Part shown: positions 8,964-17,882 of the stretch, one piece after another
Numbering within the stretch: the first letter of the stretch is position 1
Layout: each line of letters starts with the position of its first letter
Assembly: GCA_964351985.1 (NCBI GenBank)
Contig: CAYGPR010000009.1
Location: 1-64,000, forward strand
Reading direction: 5' to 3'
DNA: 64,000 nucleotides
Source of the DNA: Meishania sp964351985
GTDB taxonomy: Bacteria > Bacteroidota > Bacteroidia > Flavobacteriales > Flavobacteriaceae
Position numbers and translations under genes: made by a program
Notes under the pieces: model-generated
Databases searched by the model: none
Seen by the model: only the letters and a program-made list of their open reading frames with translations
Told to the model about the DNA's origin: nothing

Positions 8964-10247
8964 TTATTGCCCTAAACTGGCAAAATCTTCTTCTTCGGCC
9001 AATTTTTCAGGAAATACAATACAATCCAATTGATCTTTTATAGGGTCGATGTATTCAAAATACTTTGGTTGTAACGTTTCTGCCAAAGGTTCGGCTTTTG
9101 GTAATTCTTCCCTAAGAGGATCCACTTGCCTACCATTCTTCCAAAAGCGGTAACATACGTGTGGTCCGCTCGTGTTTCCCGTCATACCTATCCACCCAAT
9201 GACATCACCTTGACGAACGAATTCTCCTCTTTTGACCTTTTGCTTTTTCATATGCAAATACTGTGTGGAATAGGTGCCATTATGACGGATCTTTACGTAT
9301 TTTCCGTTCCCCCCCTTTCGAGTGGACTCCGTAACCGTACCGTCAGCGGTCGCCATTATGGGCGTTCCTATTGGAGCTGCATAATCCGTTCCTTTATGTG
9401 GTCGAATTCTGTTACCGTAATATCGTATTCTTCGTTTAAGATTATATCTCGAGGACAATCTGCCATATTCGACAGGCATCCTTAGAAATGTTCTTCTTAG
9501 GTTATTGGCTTCTTCATCAAAATAGTCCACAATGCTTTTTAAAGAATCGTTTTCATAAGCAAAGGCATAAATAGGCTTTCCATTATGCTCGAAATAGGCC
9601 GCTTCTATCGGTTCTGCTCCGGCATAAATAGAATCGTTGATATACTTTTCCTTATAGATCACTTTGAACTTATCTTCCTTTTGAAGCATCGTAAAATCTA
9701 TGGTCCAAGCATATACATTTGCTAAATTATGTGTGACGGCGTAGTCTATTCCCTGATCGAGAATGGCATCTGAAAGTGAAGTTTCGATAACACCCGATAT
9801 CTCACGCTCTACATATTTGACCTCTTTTTTCTTTTTATAGGCGGTGACACTATCTCGAAAATCGACCACCGTATAGTTTATAGGGTCATTTTCATAGATG
9901 AATACTTGGGCCGTTTCAGTGGTATCTTTTGATTTCAGAATCATGTAGGGCTTACCGACCCTTATTTTTCGAACATCAAAAGTATCTTTGTACAGCTCCG
10001 ATATTTTAGCAATCTTAGGGTAGTCTACTTTATTCTCGATCATGAGTTCACCAAAACTATCCCCACGTTTTACAGTATCTTTTTGAACCTTAAAATCATC
10101 AAGGTTAAACCCGAACTGCTTCACGGTAACTTTTTCGGCCAAAGAGACGACCTCTGCGATTTTTTCTTCATGCTCCTCTAGGGTACGGTCCTCTTTGCAA
10201 GAAGTCAATATCGTTATCAAAAATAAGAAGCCCCAGTATTTGTACAT
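8964..10247 (-). CDS. M23 family metallopeptidase lipoprotein (murein hydrolase-like)
   Basis: 427-residue envelope lipoprotein: signal MYKYWGFLFLITILTSC with lipobox LTSC. An OapA/LysM-like region (about 50-130, VKRGDSFGELM) precedes a long linker and a C-terminal peptidase M23 domain (about 250-380). The Zn-binding HxxxD motif is H284-x3-D288 (RPHKGTDYAAP) and the downstream His is in YLHMKK. The last motif, normally HxH, reads H363-V-C365, so a Cys replaces a Zn-ligand His; activity may persist with Cys as ligand. Likely cleaves cross-links in peptidoglycan. It begins one base after the dioxygenase stop codon region, so the two are co-transcribed. Confidence 0.88.
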   Translation of the reverse strand: MYKYWGFLFLITILTSCKEDRTLEEHEEKIAEVVSLAEKVTVKQFGFNLDDFKVQKDTVKRGDSFGELMIENKVDYPKIAKISELYKDTFDVRKIRVGKPYMILKSKDTTETAQVFIYENDPINYTVVDFRDSVTAYKKKKEVKYVEREISGVIETSLSDAILDQGIDYAVTHNLANVYAWTIDFTMLQKEDKFKVIYKEKYINDSIYAGAEPIEAAYFEHNGKPIYAFAYENDSLKSIVDYFDEEANNLRRTFLRMPVEYGRLSSRYNLKRRIRYYGNRIRPHKGTDYAAPIGTPIMATADGTVTESTRKGGNGKYVKIRHNGTYSTQYLHMKKQKVKRGEFVRQGDVIGWIGMTGNTSGPHVCYRFWKNGRQVDPLREELPKAEPLAETLQPKYFEYIDPIKDQLDCIVFPEKLAEEEDFASLGQ

Positions 10248-10248
10248 T

Positions 10249-11217
10249 TCAGTTTTTTGGTTTTTCTGGGTTAAAGATATGGTCTACCCATTGCTTTCCC
10301 CAATCATTTAACTCTTGTTTGGTATACAAGTCTGGAAAAAACACGACTTTCTGAAAACTGGGTGGCAAATAGTCCTTCCAATTTGTTCCCCCGGTCGCAT
10401 CGATCTGGCCTTTATCTTTTCCAAGATATCTATGGGCAGAACCCATATGCATCAAAGGCCAATTTACGTTCGCGTTTAAATCCAATGTCTTTAACGCTTT
10501 TATCAGGTCTTTATTATCTTTTTTTTCTTCGGGCAATTGTAAGAATTTATGATAAATAGTACTGTCTTGAACCTGTTTTGAGATTCGTACCAAGCGTGGC
10601 GTATATCGATATTCGAACTGCTTTAGTGTCAGTGTTTTTTCGCCCGTCACCACGTCGGTAGCACCCTTTTTCCAATAGATATGTTCATATAGCTCTTCAA
10701 TAGGGTCTTCCGATGAAAACCGTTCACGCTGGGTATGGTGTACCAAATTCTCTAACGGCGTCGCATAGATTTCAATCATACGGTATTGGGCCGATTGAAA
10801 TCCGCTAGCGGGTAAGAGGGCCATTCTGTATTGTAGAAACTGCTCTCGCTCCATACCTTTTATCATGATGCTAAAGGAAGAAATCAAGGCTTCATAATAA
10901 CAGTTTATTCGTCTTGCCTTTTCAATGAAGAAATCCACATTTTGCGATTTGTCGTCAACAACTTGCTTCTGTTCATGCAAAATCAACTTAAAGTACAGTT
11001 CGGTAATCTGATGGTACATGATGAAGATTTCCTCATCGGGAAAATAGGTGCGGGGAATCTGAAGACTTAATAGTGTATCGAGATGGATATAATCCCAATA
11101 GGTAAGATAACGCTGATAAAGGAGGCCATCTAAATAGGAGCTTAAATCTTGGCCAGAATCTTTATACTTTTCTTCAAGTTTTGAAATTTGGGAATCGATA
11201 TGCTCTTTGTTCTTCAT
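10249..11217 (-). CDS. kynA: Tryptophan 2,3-dioxygenase family haem enzyme
   Basis: Opens the indole ring of L-tryptophan with O2 to N-formylkynurenine, the first step of the kynurenine pathway; cytosolic haem protein. 322 residues, slightly longer than typical bacterial enzymes (about 280). Family landmarks: YHQITELYFKLILHEQ (the active-site base His and tryptophan pocket), PLENLVHH, then GSAHRYLGKDKG and ATGGTNWKDYL, which align with the C-terminal haem-binding/GTGGS region. It sits upstream of and nearly touches the M23 gene (1 base gap) and is downstream of the DUF3108 gene and hpd. No kynurenine hydroxylase or kynureninase gene is seen in this window. Confidence 0.88.
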   Translation of the reverse strand: MKNKEHIDSQISKLEEKYKDSGQDLSSYLDGLLYQRYLTYWDYIHLDTLLSLQIPRTYFPDEEIFIMYHQITELYFKLILHEQKQVVDDKSQNVDFFIEKARRINCYYEALISSFSIMIKGMEREQFLQYRMALLPASGFQSAQYRMIEIYATPLENLVHHTQRERFSSEDPIEELYEHIYWKKGATDVVTGEKTLTLKQFEYRYTPRLVRISKQVQDSTIYHKFLQLPEEKKDNKDLIKALKTLDLNANVNWPLMHMGSAHRYLGKDKGQIDATGGTNWKDYLPPSFQKVVFFPDLYTKQELNDWGKQWVDHIFNPEKPKN

Positions 11218-11241
11218 TTATAGGGTACCATCAGTAGGGAA

Positions 11242-11249
11242 CAAAGTTA
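11242..11249 (-). promoter_or_regulatory. -7 box TAACTTTG for the tryptophan dioxygenase gene
   Basis: Exact TAnnTTTG on the minus strand 25 bases upstream of the start at 11217. No clear -33 partner. Confidence 0.4.
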
Positions 11250-11268
11250 CTAATTTATGACCTCAAAG

Positions 11269-12120
11269 TTAATCCATTATTATTTTGAACTGGTTTTTGA
11301 GTCCGTTGTAACCATCGAGGTCGGCTTTGATAGAACCTACTGCCAAGTCGGCTTTGATTCGTACAGGAATTTTGTTCTTGTCGTTCGAAACCCATAATGA
11401 GAGACTTTCTTGTTCTTTAAAGACCCTGCCCGACTGCACATAAGGCCGAAATTTTAGGCATTCTACCTTGCCGAACTTGGTTTTTAGTACTTCCTTGCCC
11501 AAGTATTTAAGTTTGAACGGGAAGATACCGTCGTCATCGTACAACATGTTCAATGTTATCGATTCACCCTGAACAAGGTCTTCGAGTCTGTAATTGTTAC
11601 GTAAATAATAAAAAGCGGAAAGAAGGTCTTGTACACTGTCTTGAAGTGTAAAATCCATTTTTTTATTATTCTTCTTGTCGTTAAGTACTGCTTTTGAGTT
11701 CTTGTGATCGAAATTGATTTCGATATCTTTGGTATAACCTCCTTCGTCGATTTTGCGGATAAATCGATACGGCCTACCATCTTTCTTTCCAAAATAACTC
11801 TCGTACGTATCATCAACTTTAAAAAAGACGCTGGCAAGACCTGTGGTCTTTCCTTTACCTACTACATGATAGGTAGCAACGCCGTCTATTTTCGCCGATT
11901 TCACTTGAAGCGTTGCTATGCTGGCATTCAACCAACCATAGTGCATACGGAATTTAAGCCATTCGCCGGGTTGGAACGCAGATTCCTTTTCCGGTGACTT
12001 ATTATATGTAACGGTAGATCTGCGCTGCTTTGAATTCATTACCAAGTCTCCCGACTTACTTTCTTGAGCATTCGCAAACAGACCCATGGACAATATAAGA
12101 AGTAGTAAAAATTTCTTCAT
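11269..12120 (-). CDS. DUF3108 domain protein, exported
   Basis: 283-residue exported protein of the DUF3108 family, common in Bacteroidota beside the tryptophan dioxygenase gene. It starts MKKFLLLLILSMGLFANAQ (signal peptide, no lipobox); a TTG two codons earlier is possible but ATG 12120 is better. The body is beta-rich with FQPGEWLKFRMHYGWLNAS near residue 50, which is the usual family opening, and SLWVSNDKNKIPVRIKADL near the end. The biochemical role is unknown; periplasmic location is inferred from the signal. It lies between hpd and the tryptophan dioxygenase, on the same strand. Confidence 0.85.
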   Translation of the reverse strand: MKKFLLLLILSMGLFANAQESKSGDLVMNSKQRRSTVTYNKSPEKESAFQPGEWLKFRMHYGWLNASIATLQVKSAKIDGVATYHVVGKGKTTGLASVFFKVDDTYESYFGKKDGRPYRFIRKIDEGGYTKDIEINFDHKNSKAVLNDKKNNKKMDFTLQDSVQDLLSAFYYLRNNYRLEDLVQGESITLNMLYDDDGIFPFKLKYLGKEVLKTKFGKVECLKFRPYVQSGRVFKEQESLSLWVSNDKNKIPVRIKADLAVGSIKADLDGYNGLKNQFKIIMD

Positions 12121-12221
12121 GTTCAAAGAATTGTACTAAAATTACGTATTGAGTCGTAAAACTTAGCATTCGTTACAATTACTTAAACAAAATTTATTCC
12201 AAAGTATTGTGACTTAGTTAT

Positions 12222-12252
12222 AAAAAAAGCCCAGTTTTGAAACTGGGCTTTT
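12222..12252 (-). terminator. Rho-independent terminator downstream of hpd
   Basis: 13-bp inverted repeat AAAAGCCCAGTTT (12225-12237) / AAACTGGGCTTTT (12240-12252), followed on the minus strand by seven T. It lies about 190 bases past the hpd stop and before the DUF3108 gene, which starts 105 bases further on and therefore needs its own promoter. Confidence 0.8.
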
Positions 12253-12445
12253 CCTAAATAACCAACCAAACTTTAAATTATGAAAAACCAATACTTAAAG
12301 TTGTAAGGGAACCACCCCTTACTAACATCAAATTTAAGGCATTAAAACAGTCCGAAAAGAGTTTTAACGTTCTTTAACTATTCTCTTAACAGTACTTTAT
12401 AATTCGCATAATGATTTTAGCAGAACGTTAAGAATTTTTGACCTT
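12253..12445. other. Gap with shared 16-mer, second hairpin and mini-ORF
   Basis: 193 bases past the hpd stop. It contains the 16-mer TAAATAACCAACCAAA (12255-12270), identical to one at 46659-46674 that also abuts a GC-rich hairpin; an 8-codon ATG frame on the plus strand (12280-12306, MKNQYLKL); and a 7-bp hairpin GTAAGGG/CCCTTAC (12303-12322) that overlaps the mini-ORF stop. The remaining 120 bases are AT-rich with no recognisable gene. On the minus strand this would be the hpd 3' untranslated region. Confidence 0.5.
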
Positions 12446-13609
12446 TTAGAGGGTACCCCGTGCGGCCTGCTCCCTTTCAATTGCCTCGAATAAAGCCTTA
12501 AAATTACCTACTCCGAAAGACTGAGCGCCCTTGCGCTGAATGATTTCTATAAAAAGTGTAGGTCTGTCAACAATTGTTTTGGTAAACAATTGCAAGAGAT
12601 AACCTTCTTCGTCCCTATCTATCAAGATACCATGTTTTTTAAGGGTTTCGATATCTTCATCGATGTCGCCGACACGTTCCAACAAATCGTCATAATACGA
12701 TTCAGGAACATATAGAAACTCGATGCCCCTTTCACGCATCGCCGAAACCGTAGCAACAATATCATCGGTGGCCAAGGCCAAGTGTTGTACCCCAGGGCCA
12801 TTGTAAAAATCAAGATATTCTTCTATTTGAGATTTTTTCTTGCCTTCGGCGGGTTCGTTAATCGGAAATTTTACGCGACCGTTTCCATTGCTCATCACCT
12901 TACTCATCAACGCGGTGTATTCGGTTGCGATATCATCATCGACAAAAGATACGATTTGGGCAAAACCCATCACCTCACCATAGAATTTACACCACGTGTT
13001 CATTTCGTTCCACCCAACATTTCCGACCATGTGGTCGATAAATTTCAAACCGACCGGCTCAGGGTTATAATGTGATTCCCATTTTCGATACCCTGGTAAA
13101 AAAATGCCATTGTAGTTTTTACGCTCTACGAAAACATGTACTGTCTCACCATAGGTATATATACCGGAACGTATCACATGGCCATTTTCATCTTCTTCGC
13201 AAGTAGGCTTCATAAAGGGCTTCGCTCCTCTTTTTGTAGTTTCCTCAAAGGCTTTGGTTGCGTCATCTACCCACAGGGCAATTACCTTTACACCATCACC
13301 ATGTTCATCGATATGGCGATTTATTTCACCTCCTTTTTGTAGCGGAGTAGTTAATACCAAGCGTATTTTATCCTGTTTTAAGACGTAGGAGACCCTATCA
13401 CTCAAACCGGTTTCCAAACCCGCATAGGCTTCTGACTGAAAGCCCATTGCGGTTTTATAAAAATGGGCCGACTGTTTGGCATTACCTACGTACATTTCTA
13501 CATAGTCAGTACCTAGTAATGGGAGGAAGTCCTCGGCCTCATCGAACAATTTTCGTAACGAGTACTCGGTGTTCTTTAAATCTTTTAGATTTTTTATTTC
13601 TGCTGCCAT
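12446..13609 (-). CDS. hppD: 4-hydroxyphenylpyruvate dioxygenase
   Basis: Non-haem Fe(II) enzyme converting 4-hydroxyphenylpyruvate to homogentisate in tyrosine catabolism; cytosolic. 387 residues, normal length. Two VOC-type domains: the degenerate N-terminal one (about 33-165) and the catalytic C-terminal one (about 187-370). The iron triad is visible: His193 (IDHMVGNVG), His276 (GVQHLALATDD) and Glu355 (FIEIIQRKGAQSFG). The tail GNFKALFEAIEREQAARGTL is characteristic and caps the active site. Upstream 225 bases are free for a promoter but show no clear TAnnTTTG. Grouped with tryptophan dioxygenase on the same strand. Confidence 0.96.
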   Translation of the reverse strand: MAAEIKNLKDLKNTEYSLRKLFDEAEDFLPLLGTDYVEMYVGNAKQSAHFYKTAMGFQSEAYAGLETGLSDRVSYVLKQDKIRLVLTTPLQKGGEINRHIDEHGDGVKVIALWVDDATKAFEETTKRGAKPFMKPTCEEDENGHVIRSGIYTYGETVHVFVERKNYNGIFLPGYRKWESHYNPEPVGLKFIDHMVGNVGWNEMNTWCKFYGEVMGFAQIVSFVDDDIATEYTALMSKVMSNGNGRVKFPINEPAEGKKKSQIEEYLDFYNGPGVQHLALATDDIVATVSAMRERGIEFLYVPESYYDDLLERVGDIDEDIETLKKHGILIDRDEEGYLLQLFTKTIVDRPTLFIEIIQRKGAQSFGVGNFKALFEAIEREQAARGTL

Positions 13610-13834
13610 CTTAATTTTTTTATGGATTGAATAAAAATTCCGCTATCAACTTTTTTGAGTCCGCGGTCATCGAATAAATCTCAGCACCTACTATTAGGGT
13701 CACTGAAACAGAGGTAATACAGACTATTTACCACATAGCCCTAAGATGTGAAGTAATATCGATTCTTCGCTGAAGCATACTGTTATACGATTCTTACAAA
13801 TATCGGAAAAAACAAGGAAAACACACAAGATGCC

Positions 13835-16111
13835 CTAAAACCAATATCCTATACTAAAGAAAAAATTACCGTCCTCAATTTCAGGGGACCAAGAATAGAT
13901 GACCTGAACAGGCCCGAAAAAAGATTCCCATCCATAACCTACGCCATAGCCGGAATAGTTAGGTTCGGTGAACCACTCTCCCAGACGGAACAGGTCATCG
14001 TCGACATTCGCAAAATTAGCCGCGCACAAGAGATGGTGCTTTTGTGCAAATTCATAATCCAATCTACCATAGGCCTTTACAAAACTGTTTCCGGGAATAC
14101 TTAAAAAATCATATCCATAAAAGGGAATAAAGTTGTTAATCAGATCCGTGCCATAACCGCCTAGAACAAAATCGAAAGTCGTGACATTCGATGTGCCAAG
14201 TTTAAAGCCCCCTTCGGTCTCGATGTTCATCGATAGGTTATCTAGAATCGAAAAAGCCCCGCCAAGTCTAGCTTGAGCAATAGAATATTCCTTGAAATTT
14301 TCATTGAAATCGGAAGACAATACATAAAAATGAAAATCACCGTTGAAGTAAAGTCCTTTCGACGGAAAGTACTTATCATCGTAAGTGTCCAAAATGAGCT
14401 GCCCAAAGGCACTATAAAAATTGCTCTTTTCGAATACAGACTTTGCTGCGGCCTGATTCGCCGCCATAGCTTCGGCAGTTGTTGAACCTCCTAAGGTGTT
14501 GGTACTATATTTTATAAACTTGTGTTCGGCTCCTATTCGAAATGCAAATTCTTCCTTTAATACCGTTTGCAGATAAAATTGGTTCGTGAAATCGGTTACA
14601 TCTAAACGTATGTTGTTCACACCGATGCCATTGGTTACATCAAAATTGGACCGGATAACATCAAAATCGATATCTTGTTTGAATTCATTAAAGCGAGAAT
14701 TTATCCCAAAACTCCAGTATGACCCCTTGTCTACGAAATAGTGGAAATTATACCGCAGGTTATCGCCGAAAATAAAATCCAACGAGGCCACATCATCTTT
14801 AAATAACAACTTCTTATGGGTGATATTGATCAAGGCCGCCGTTTTATAAAGATCGTCGAAGTGTGCCCCTAAACGAATGTAGGTCTTGTTGGGGTTTTCA
14901 TTCAGGTCAAGCACCATATCTACCCCTTCTTTATCTTTATTGGACAACAATTCGTAGCGAATGGTCTTAAAGTTGCCCGTCGCGGAAAGGTTGCCGATAC
15001 CTTGTTGCAACTTTTCGAAGGTAATTTTCTTGTCGAGATCAAAACGGAGTTTTCCTTTTACATAGCCACGGGTATAATTTTCGTTTCCTTTTAAAACCAA
15101 TTGCTTGACTATCAAAGTATCTTTGGGCACCACATATTTTACCAGTTTCCCTTCACGGTTCTGTTGTTGTGAAATTTCCTTTAGGACATCGAATTTTTCT
15201 TTGGCGGCAATCTCACCGTTTCTAATAATTTGTTTTCCTGAATTGAAATCGACCACGGAATAGTCACCTATTTCGGGCTTTATATAGATATCGGTCATTT
15301 TTGATTTCTCTTCCATGGCCATGGCCGTTCGGTAATTGTTAATTTGAAGTAGTATTTCCGTTGCCGACAACAGTGCTTCGCGATCACGAAGACCTTGCTG
15401 TACGTCGACACCTATGATGATATCGGCACCCATATTCCTTACCTCCTCTATCGGATAATTATTTACAACACCCCCGTCTATCAAAACCCTATCCCCCATT
15501 GCCGTAGGTTCAAAAAGAGACGGGAGCGTACCGCTTGCCATAATCGCCTCTGGTAGATATCCTCTATCCAAAAGTACCTCCTCGCCGGTCTCGACATCGG
15601 TGGCTATACAAATAAAAGGTATCGAGAGCTTGCTAAAATCACTTACATCTTTTACATGATAGAGCACTCTGACTAATTCGTTATAGATACTCTGGCCGCC
15701 TGAATAGGCAGGCGGAAACGAAATTCTGAACTTATTGAAAGGAAGGGTTAATGCATATTTTTCAGAAACCTCTTTTTCATAAAACGATTTCGCACCCCGG
15801 GGAAGGTTGTCTTGGATCAAGGTTGCAAAATCCGTATTTCTGAAAATCGAGTCCAATTCAGTAGCAGAATACCCTGCAGCATATAAGCCGCCCACAATGG
15901 CGCCCATACTCGTGCCACCTATATAATCGATTTTCACGCCAGCTTCTTCTATTACTTTCAGGGCCCCGATATGTGCTAATCCTTTCGCACCCCCTCCACT
16001 TAGAACCAGACCGACTTTCAAATCGTCTTTTTGACCGTTCTGCTGTGCAAAGGTTAAAACCGAAAGTAGCATAAATACATATAGGTCTAAATTTTTAATG
16101 AAATGTTTCAT
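13835..16111 (-). CDS. Patatin-like phospholipase fused to POTRA and outer-membrane barrel
   Basis: 758-residue outer-membrane protein with three parts. The signal peptide (1-22, LTFAQQ) is followed by a patatin domain (about 32-320) with oxyanion loop GGGAKG (39-44), nucleophile Ser68 in GGTSMG and the catalytic Asp212 in DGGVVNNYP. A POTRA-like module (about 333-410, IVKQLVLKGNENYTRGYVKG) precedes a BamA/Omp85-type barrel to the C-terminus, which ends FFFSIGYWF. This matches the layout of type Vd secretion proteins such as PlpD, in which a barrel exports its own lipase; whether the lipase faces outward here is inference. The start overlaps the uvrC end by 17 bases, implying co-translation with uvrC. 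Confidence 0.92.
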   Translation of the reverse strand: MKHFIKNLDLYVFMLLSVLTFAQQNGQKDDLKVGLVLSGGGAKGLAHIGALKVIEEAGVKIDYIGGTSMGAIVGGLYAAGYSATELDSIFRNTDFATLIQDNLPRGAKSFYEKEVSEKYALTLPFNKFRISFPPAYSGGQSIYNELVRVLYHVKDVSDFSKLSIPFICIATDVETGEEVLLDRGYLPEAIMASGTLPSLFEPTAMGDRVLIDGGVVNNYPIEEVRNMGADIIIGVDVQQGLRDREALLSATEILLQINNYRTAMAMEEKSKMTDIYIKPEIGDYSVVDFNSGKQIIRNGEIAAKEKFDVLKEISQQQNREGKLVKYVVPKDTLIVKQLVLKGNENYTRGYVKGKLRFDLDKKITFEKLQQGIGNLSATGNFKTIRYELLSNKDKEGVDMVLDLNENPNKTYIRLGAHFDDLYKTAALINITHKKLLFKDDVASLDFIFGDNLRYNFHYFVDKGSYWSFGINSRFNEFKQDIDFDVIRSNFDVTNGIGVNNIRLDVTDFTNQFYLQTVLKEEFAFRIGAEHKFIKYSTNTLGGSTTAEAMAANQAAAKSVFEKSNFYSAFGQLILDTYDDKYFPSKGLYFNGDFHFYVLSSDFNENFKEYSIAQARLGGAFSILDNLSMNIETEGGFKLGTSNVTTFDFVLGGYGTDLINNFIPFYGYDFLSIPGNSFVKAYGRLDYEFAQKHHLLCAANFANVDDDLFRLGEWFTEPNYSGYGVGYGWESFFGPVQVIYSWSPEIEDGNFFFSIGYWF

Positions 16112-17882
16112 AAATCATTTTTGCCTTGGCCATACCTACCTTTTCGGCCAATTTTTCTATCGGAGCTTCCTTTACTCGCTTTACAGACTTAAAAGCTTTT
16201 AAAAGTTCTTCCGCCGTTTTTTCGCCAACGCCCTCTATGGCCAGCAACTCGGAATTAATAGCTGCCTTGCTTCTTTTATTTCGATGGAACGTTATGCCGA
16301 ATCGATGGGCTTCGTTCCGTAATTGCTGAATAATTTTTAGACTTTCCGATTTTTTGTCCAGATATAACGGAATAGAGTCTCCCGGAAAATAGATTTCTTC
16401 CAATCTCTTGGCAATACCGACTATGGCTATTTTTCTCCTTAGCCCGAGAATATCCAAACTTTTTAAGGCAGATGACAACTGTCCTTTTCCTCCATCGATC
16501 ACAATCAATTGCGGTATTGGTTCTTTTTCGGCCAATAGCCGTTTGTATCTTCTAAAAACTACCTCTTCCATAGACGCAAAATCGTCAGGGCCATCTACGG
16601 TCTTGATGTTATAGTGACGGTATTCTTTTTTAGAGGGTTTGCCATTTTTAAAGACCACACAGGCCGCAACGGGGTTGCTACCCTGAATATTACTATTATC
16701 AAAACACTCAATATGCCTAGGTTCACTGGTGAGCCTTAGGTCTTTTTGCATCTGGGCCATGATACGGTTCGTATGCCTATCGGGGTCGATAATTTTTATT
16801 TGGTTGAACCGTTCTTGACGATAATATTTGGCATTTCGTTCCGATAGTTCAAGAATTTTCTTTTTGTCCCCCAATTTTGGCACTGTCACTTTTAATTCAG
16901 GTGATACCACGATCTTGAACGGTACGTAGAGTTCCTTTGACTCCGAACTGAACCGTTGCCGAATTTCGATTACTGCCAGCTGTAACAAATCGACATCTTC
17001 CTCATCCAATTTTTTCTTGATTTCCATGGTGTGAGACCTCACGATCGAACCGTGTGAAAGTTGTAAAAAATTAACATAGGCAAAGGCATCGTCCGAAATA
17101 ATCGAAAAAACATCAACATTATTGATTTTGGGGTTTATGATGGTCGACTTTACCTGATAATTTTCGAGTACCTCAATTTTATCCTTAATGCGTTGGGCTT
17201 CTTCAAACTTCATGTCAACCGCCAGAGATTTCATTTGCCCTTTAAAATATTGTAACGAGGCTTTAAAATTCCCTTTTATGATTTCTCGAATGTCCTCAAT
17301 TTGACGGTTATATTCCTCTTCTTCTTGAAGGCCCTCACAAGGGCCTTTGCAATTTCCTAAATGATATTCGAGGCATACCTTATATTTTCCAGCACCTACT
17401 TTTTCTTTAGAGAGGTTATAATTACAGGTTCGCAACGGATAGACACTTTTGACCAGATCCAACAGTGTTCTTACCGTCTTCATACTGGTATAGGGGCCAA
17501 AATATTCCGAACCATCTTTAATCAATTTTCTTGTCGGGAATATTCTGGGGAAGCGTTCATTTTTAATGCATATAAAAGGATATGATTTGTCATCCTTGAG
17601 AAGCACATTATAGCGTGGGCGATTTTTTTTGATAAGGTTATTTTCCAACAACAGTGCATCGGATTCGGTCCGCACGACGATATGCTTGATGCGGGCAATT
17701 TTTTTTACGAGAACCCTAGTCTTGCCATTATCGTGATTCTTGGTGAAATACGATGAAACCCTTTTCTTGAGATTTTTTGCTTTGCCGACATATAACATCT
17801 TATCCTCTTCATCAAAGAACTGATAGACACCAGGGTTGTCCGGCAATGTACTCAATTGTATTTTTAATGGTATTTGGGGCAT
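16095..17882 (-). CDS. uvrC: UvrABC excinuclease subunit C
   Basis: Makes the 3' and 5' incisions in nucleotide excision repair with UvrA/UvrB; cytosolic. 595 residues from ATG 17882 (MPQIPLKIQL); a TTG 27 bases upstream is unlikely. The N-terminal GIY-YIG nuclease reads PGVYQF...LYVGKAKNLKKRVSSYF; then a Cys-rich region (CNYNLS, CLEYHLGNCKGPC), a UVR motif (about 200-235), the RNase H-like C-terminal nuclease (ECFDNSNIQGSNPVAACVVF, IVIDGGKGQLSSAL) and terminal helix-hairpin-helix (LLAIEGVGEKTAEELL). It leads the patatin-barrel gene. Nothing unusual. Confidence 0.97.
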   Translation of the reverse strand: MPQIPLKIQLSTLPDNPGVYQFFDEEDKMLYVGKAKNLKKRVSSYFTKNHDNGKTRVLVKKIARIKHIVVRTESDALLLENNLIKKNRPRYNVLLKDDKSYPFICIKNERFPRIFPTRKLIKDGSEYFGPYTSMKTVRTLLDLVKSVYPLRTCNYNLSKEKVGAGKYKVCLEYHLGNCKGPCEGLQEEEEYNRQIEDIREIIKGNFKASLQYFKGQMKSLAVDMKFEEAQRIKDKIEVLENYQVKSTIINPKINNVDVFSIISDDAFAYVNFLQLSHGSIVRSHTMEIKKKLDEEDVDLLQLAVIEIRQRFSSESKELYVPFKIVVSPELKVTVPKLGDKKKILELSERNAKYYRQERFNQIKIIDPDRHTNRIMAQMQKDLRLTSEPRHIECFDNSNIQGSNPVAACVVFKNGKPSKKEYRHYNIKTVDGPDDFASMEEVVFRRYKRLLAEKEPIPQLIVIDGGKGQLSSALKSLDILGLRRKIAIVGIAKRLEEIYFPGDSIPLYLDKKSESLKIIQQLRNEAHRFGITFHRNKRSKAAINSELLAIEGVGEKTAEELLKAFKSVKRVKEAPIEKLAEKVGMAKAKMIYETFH

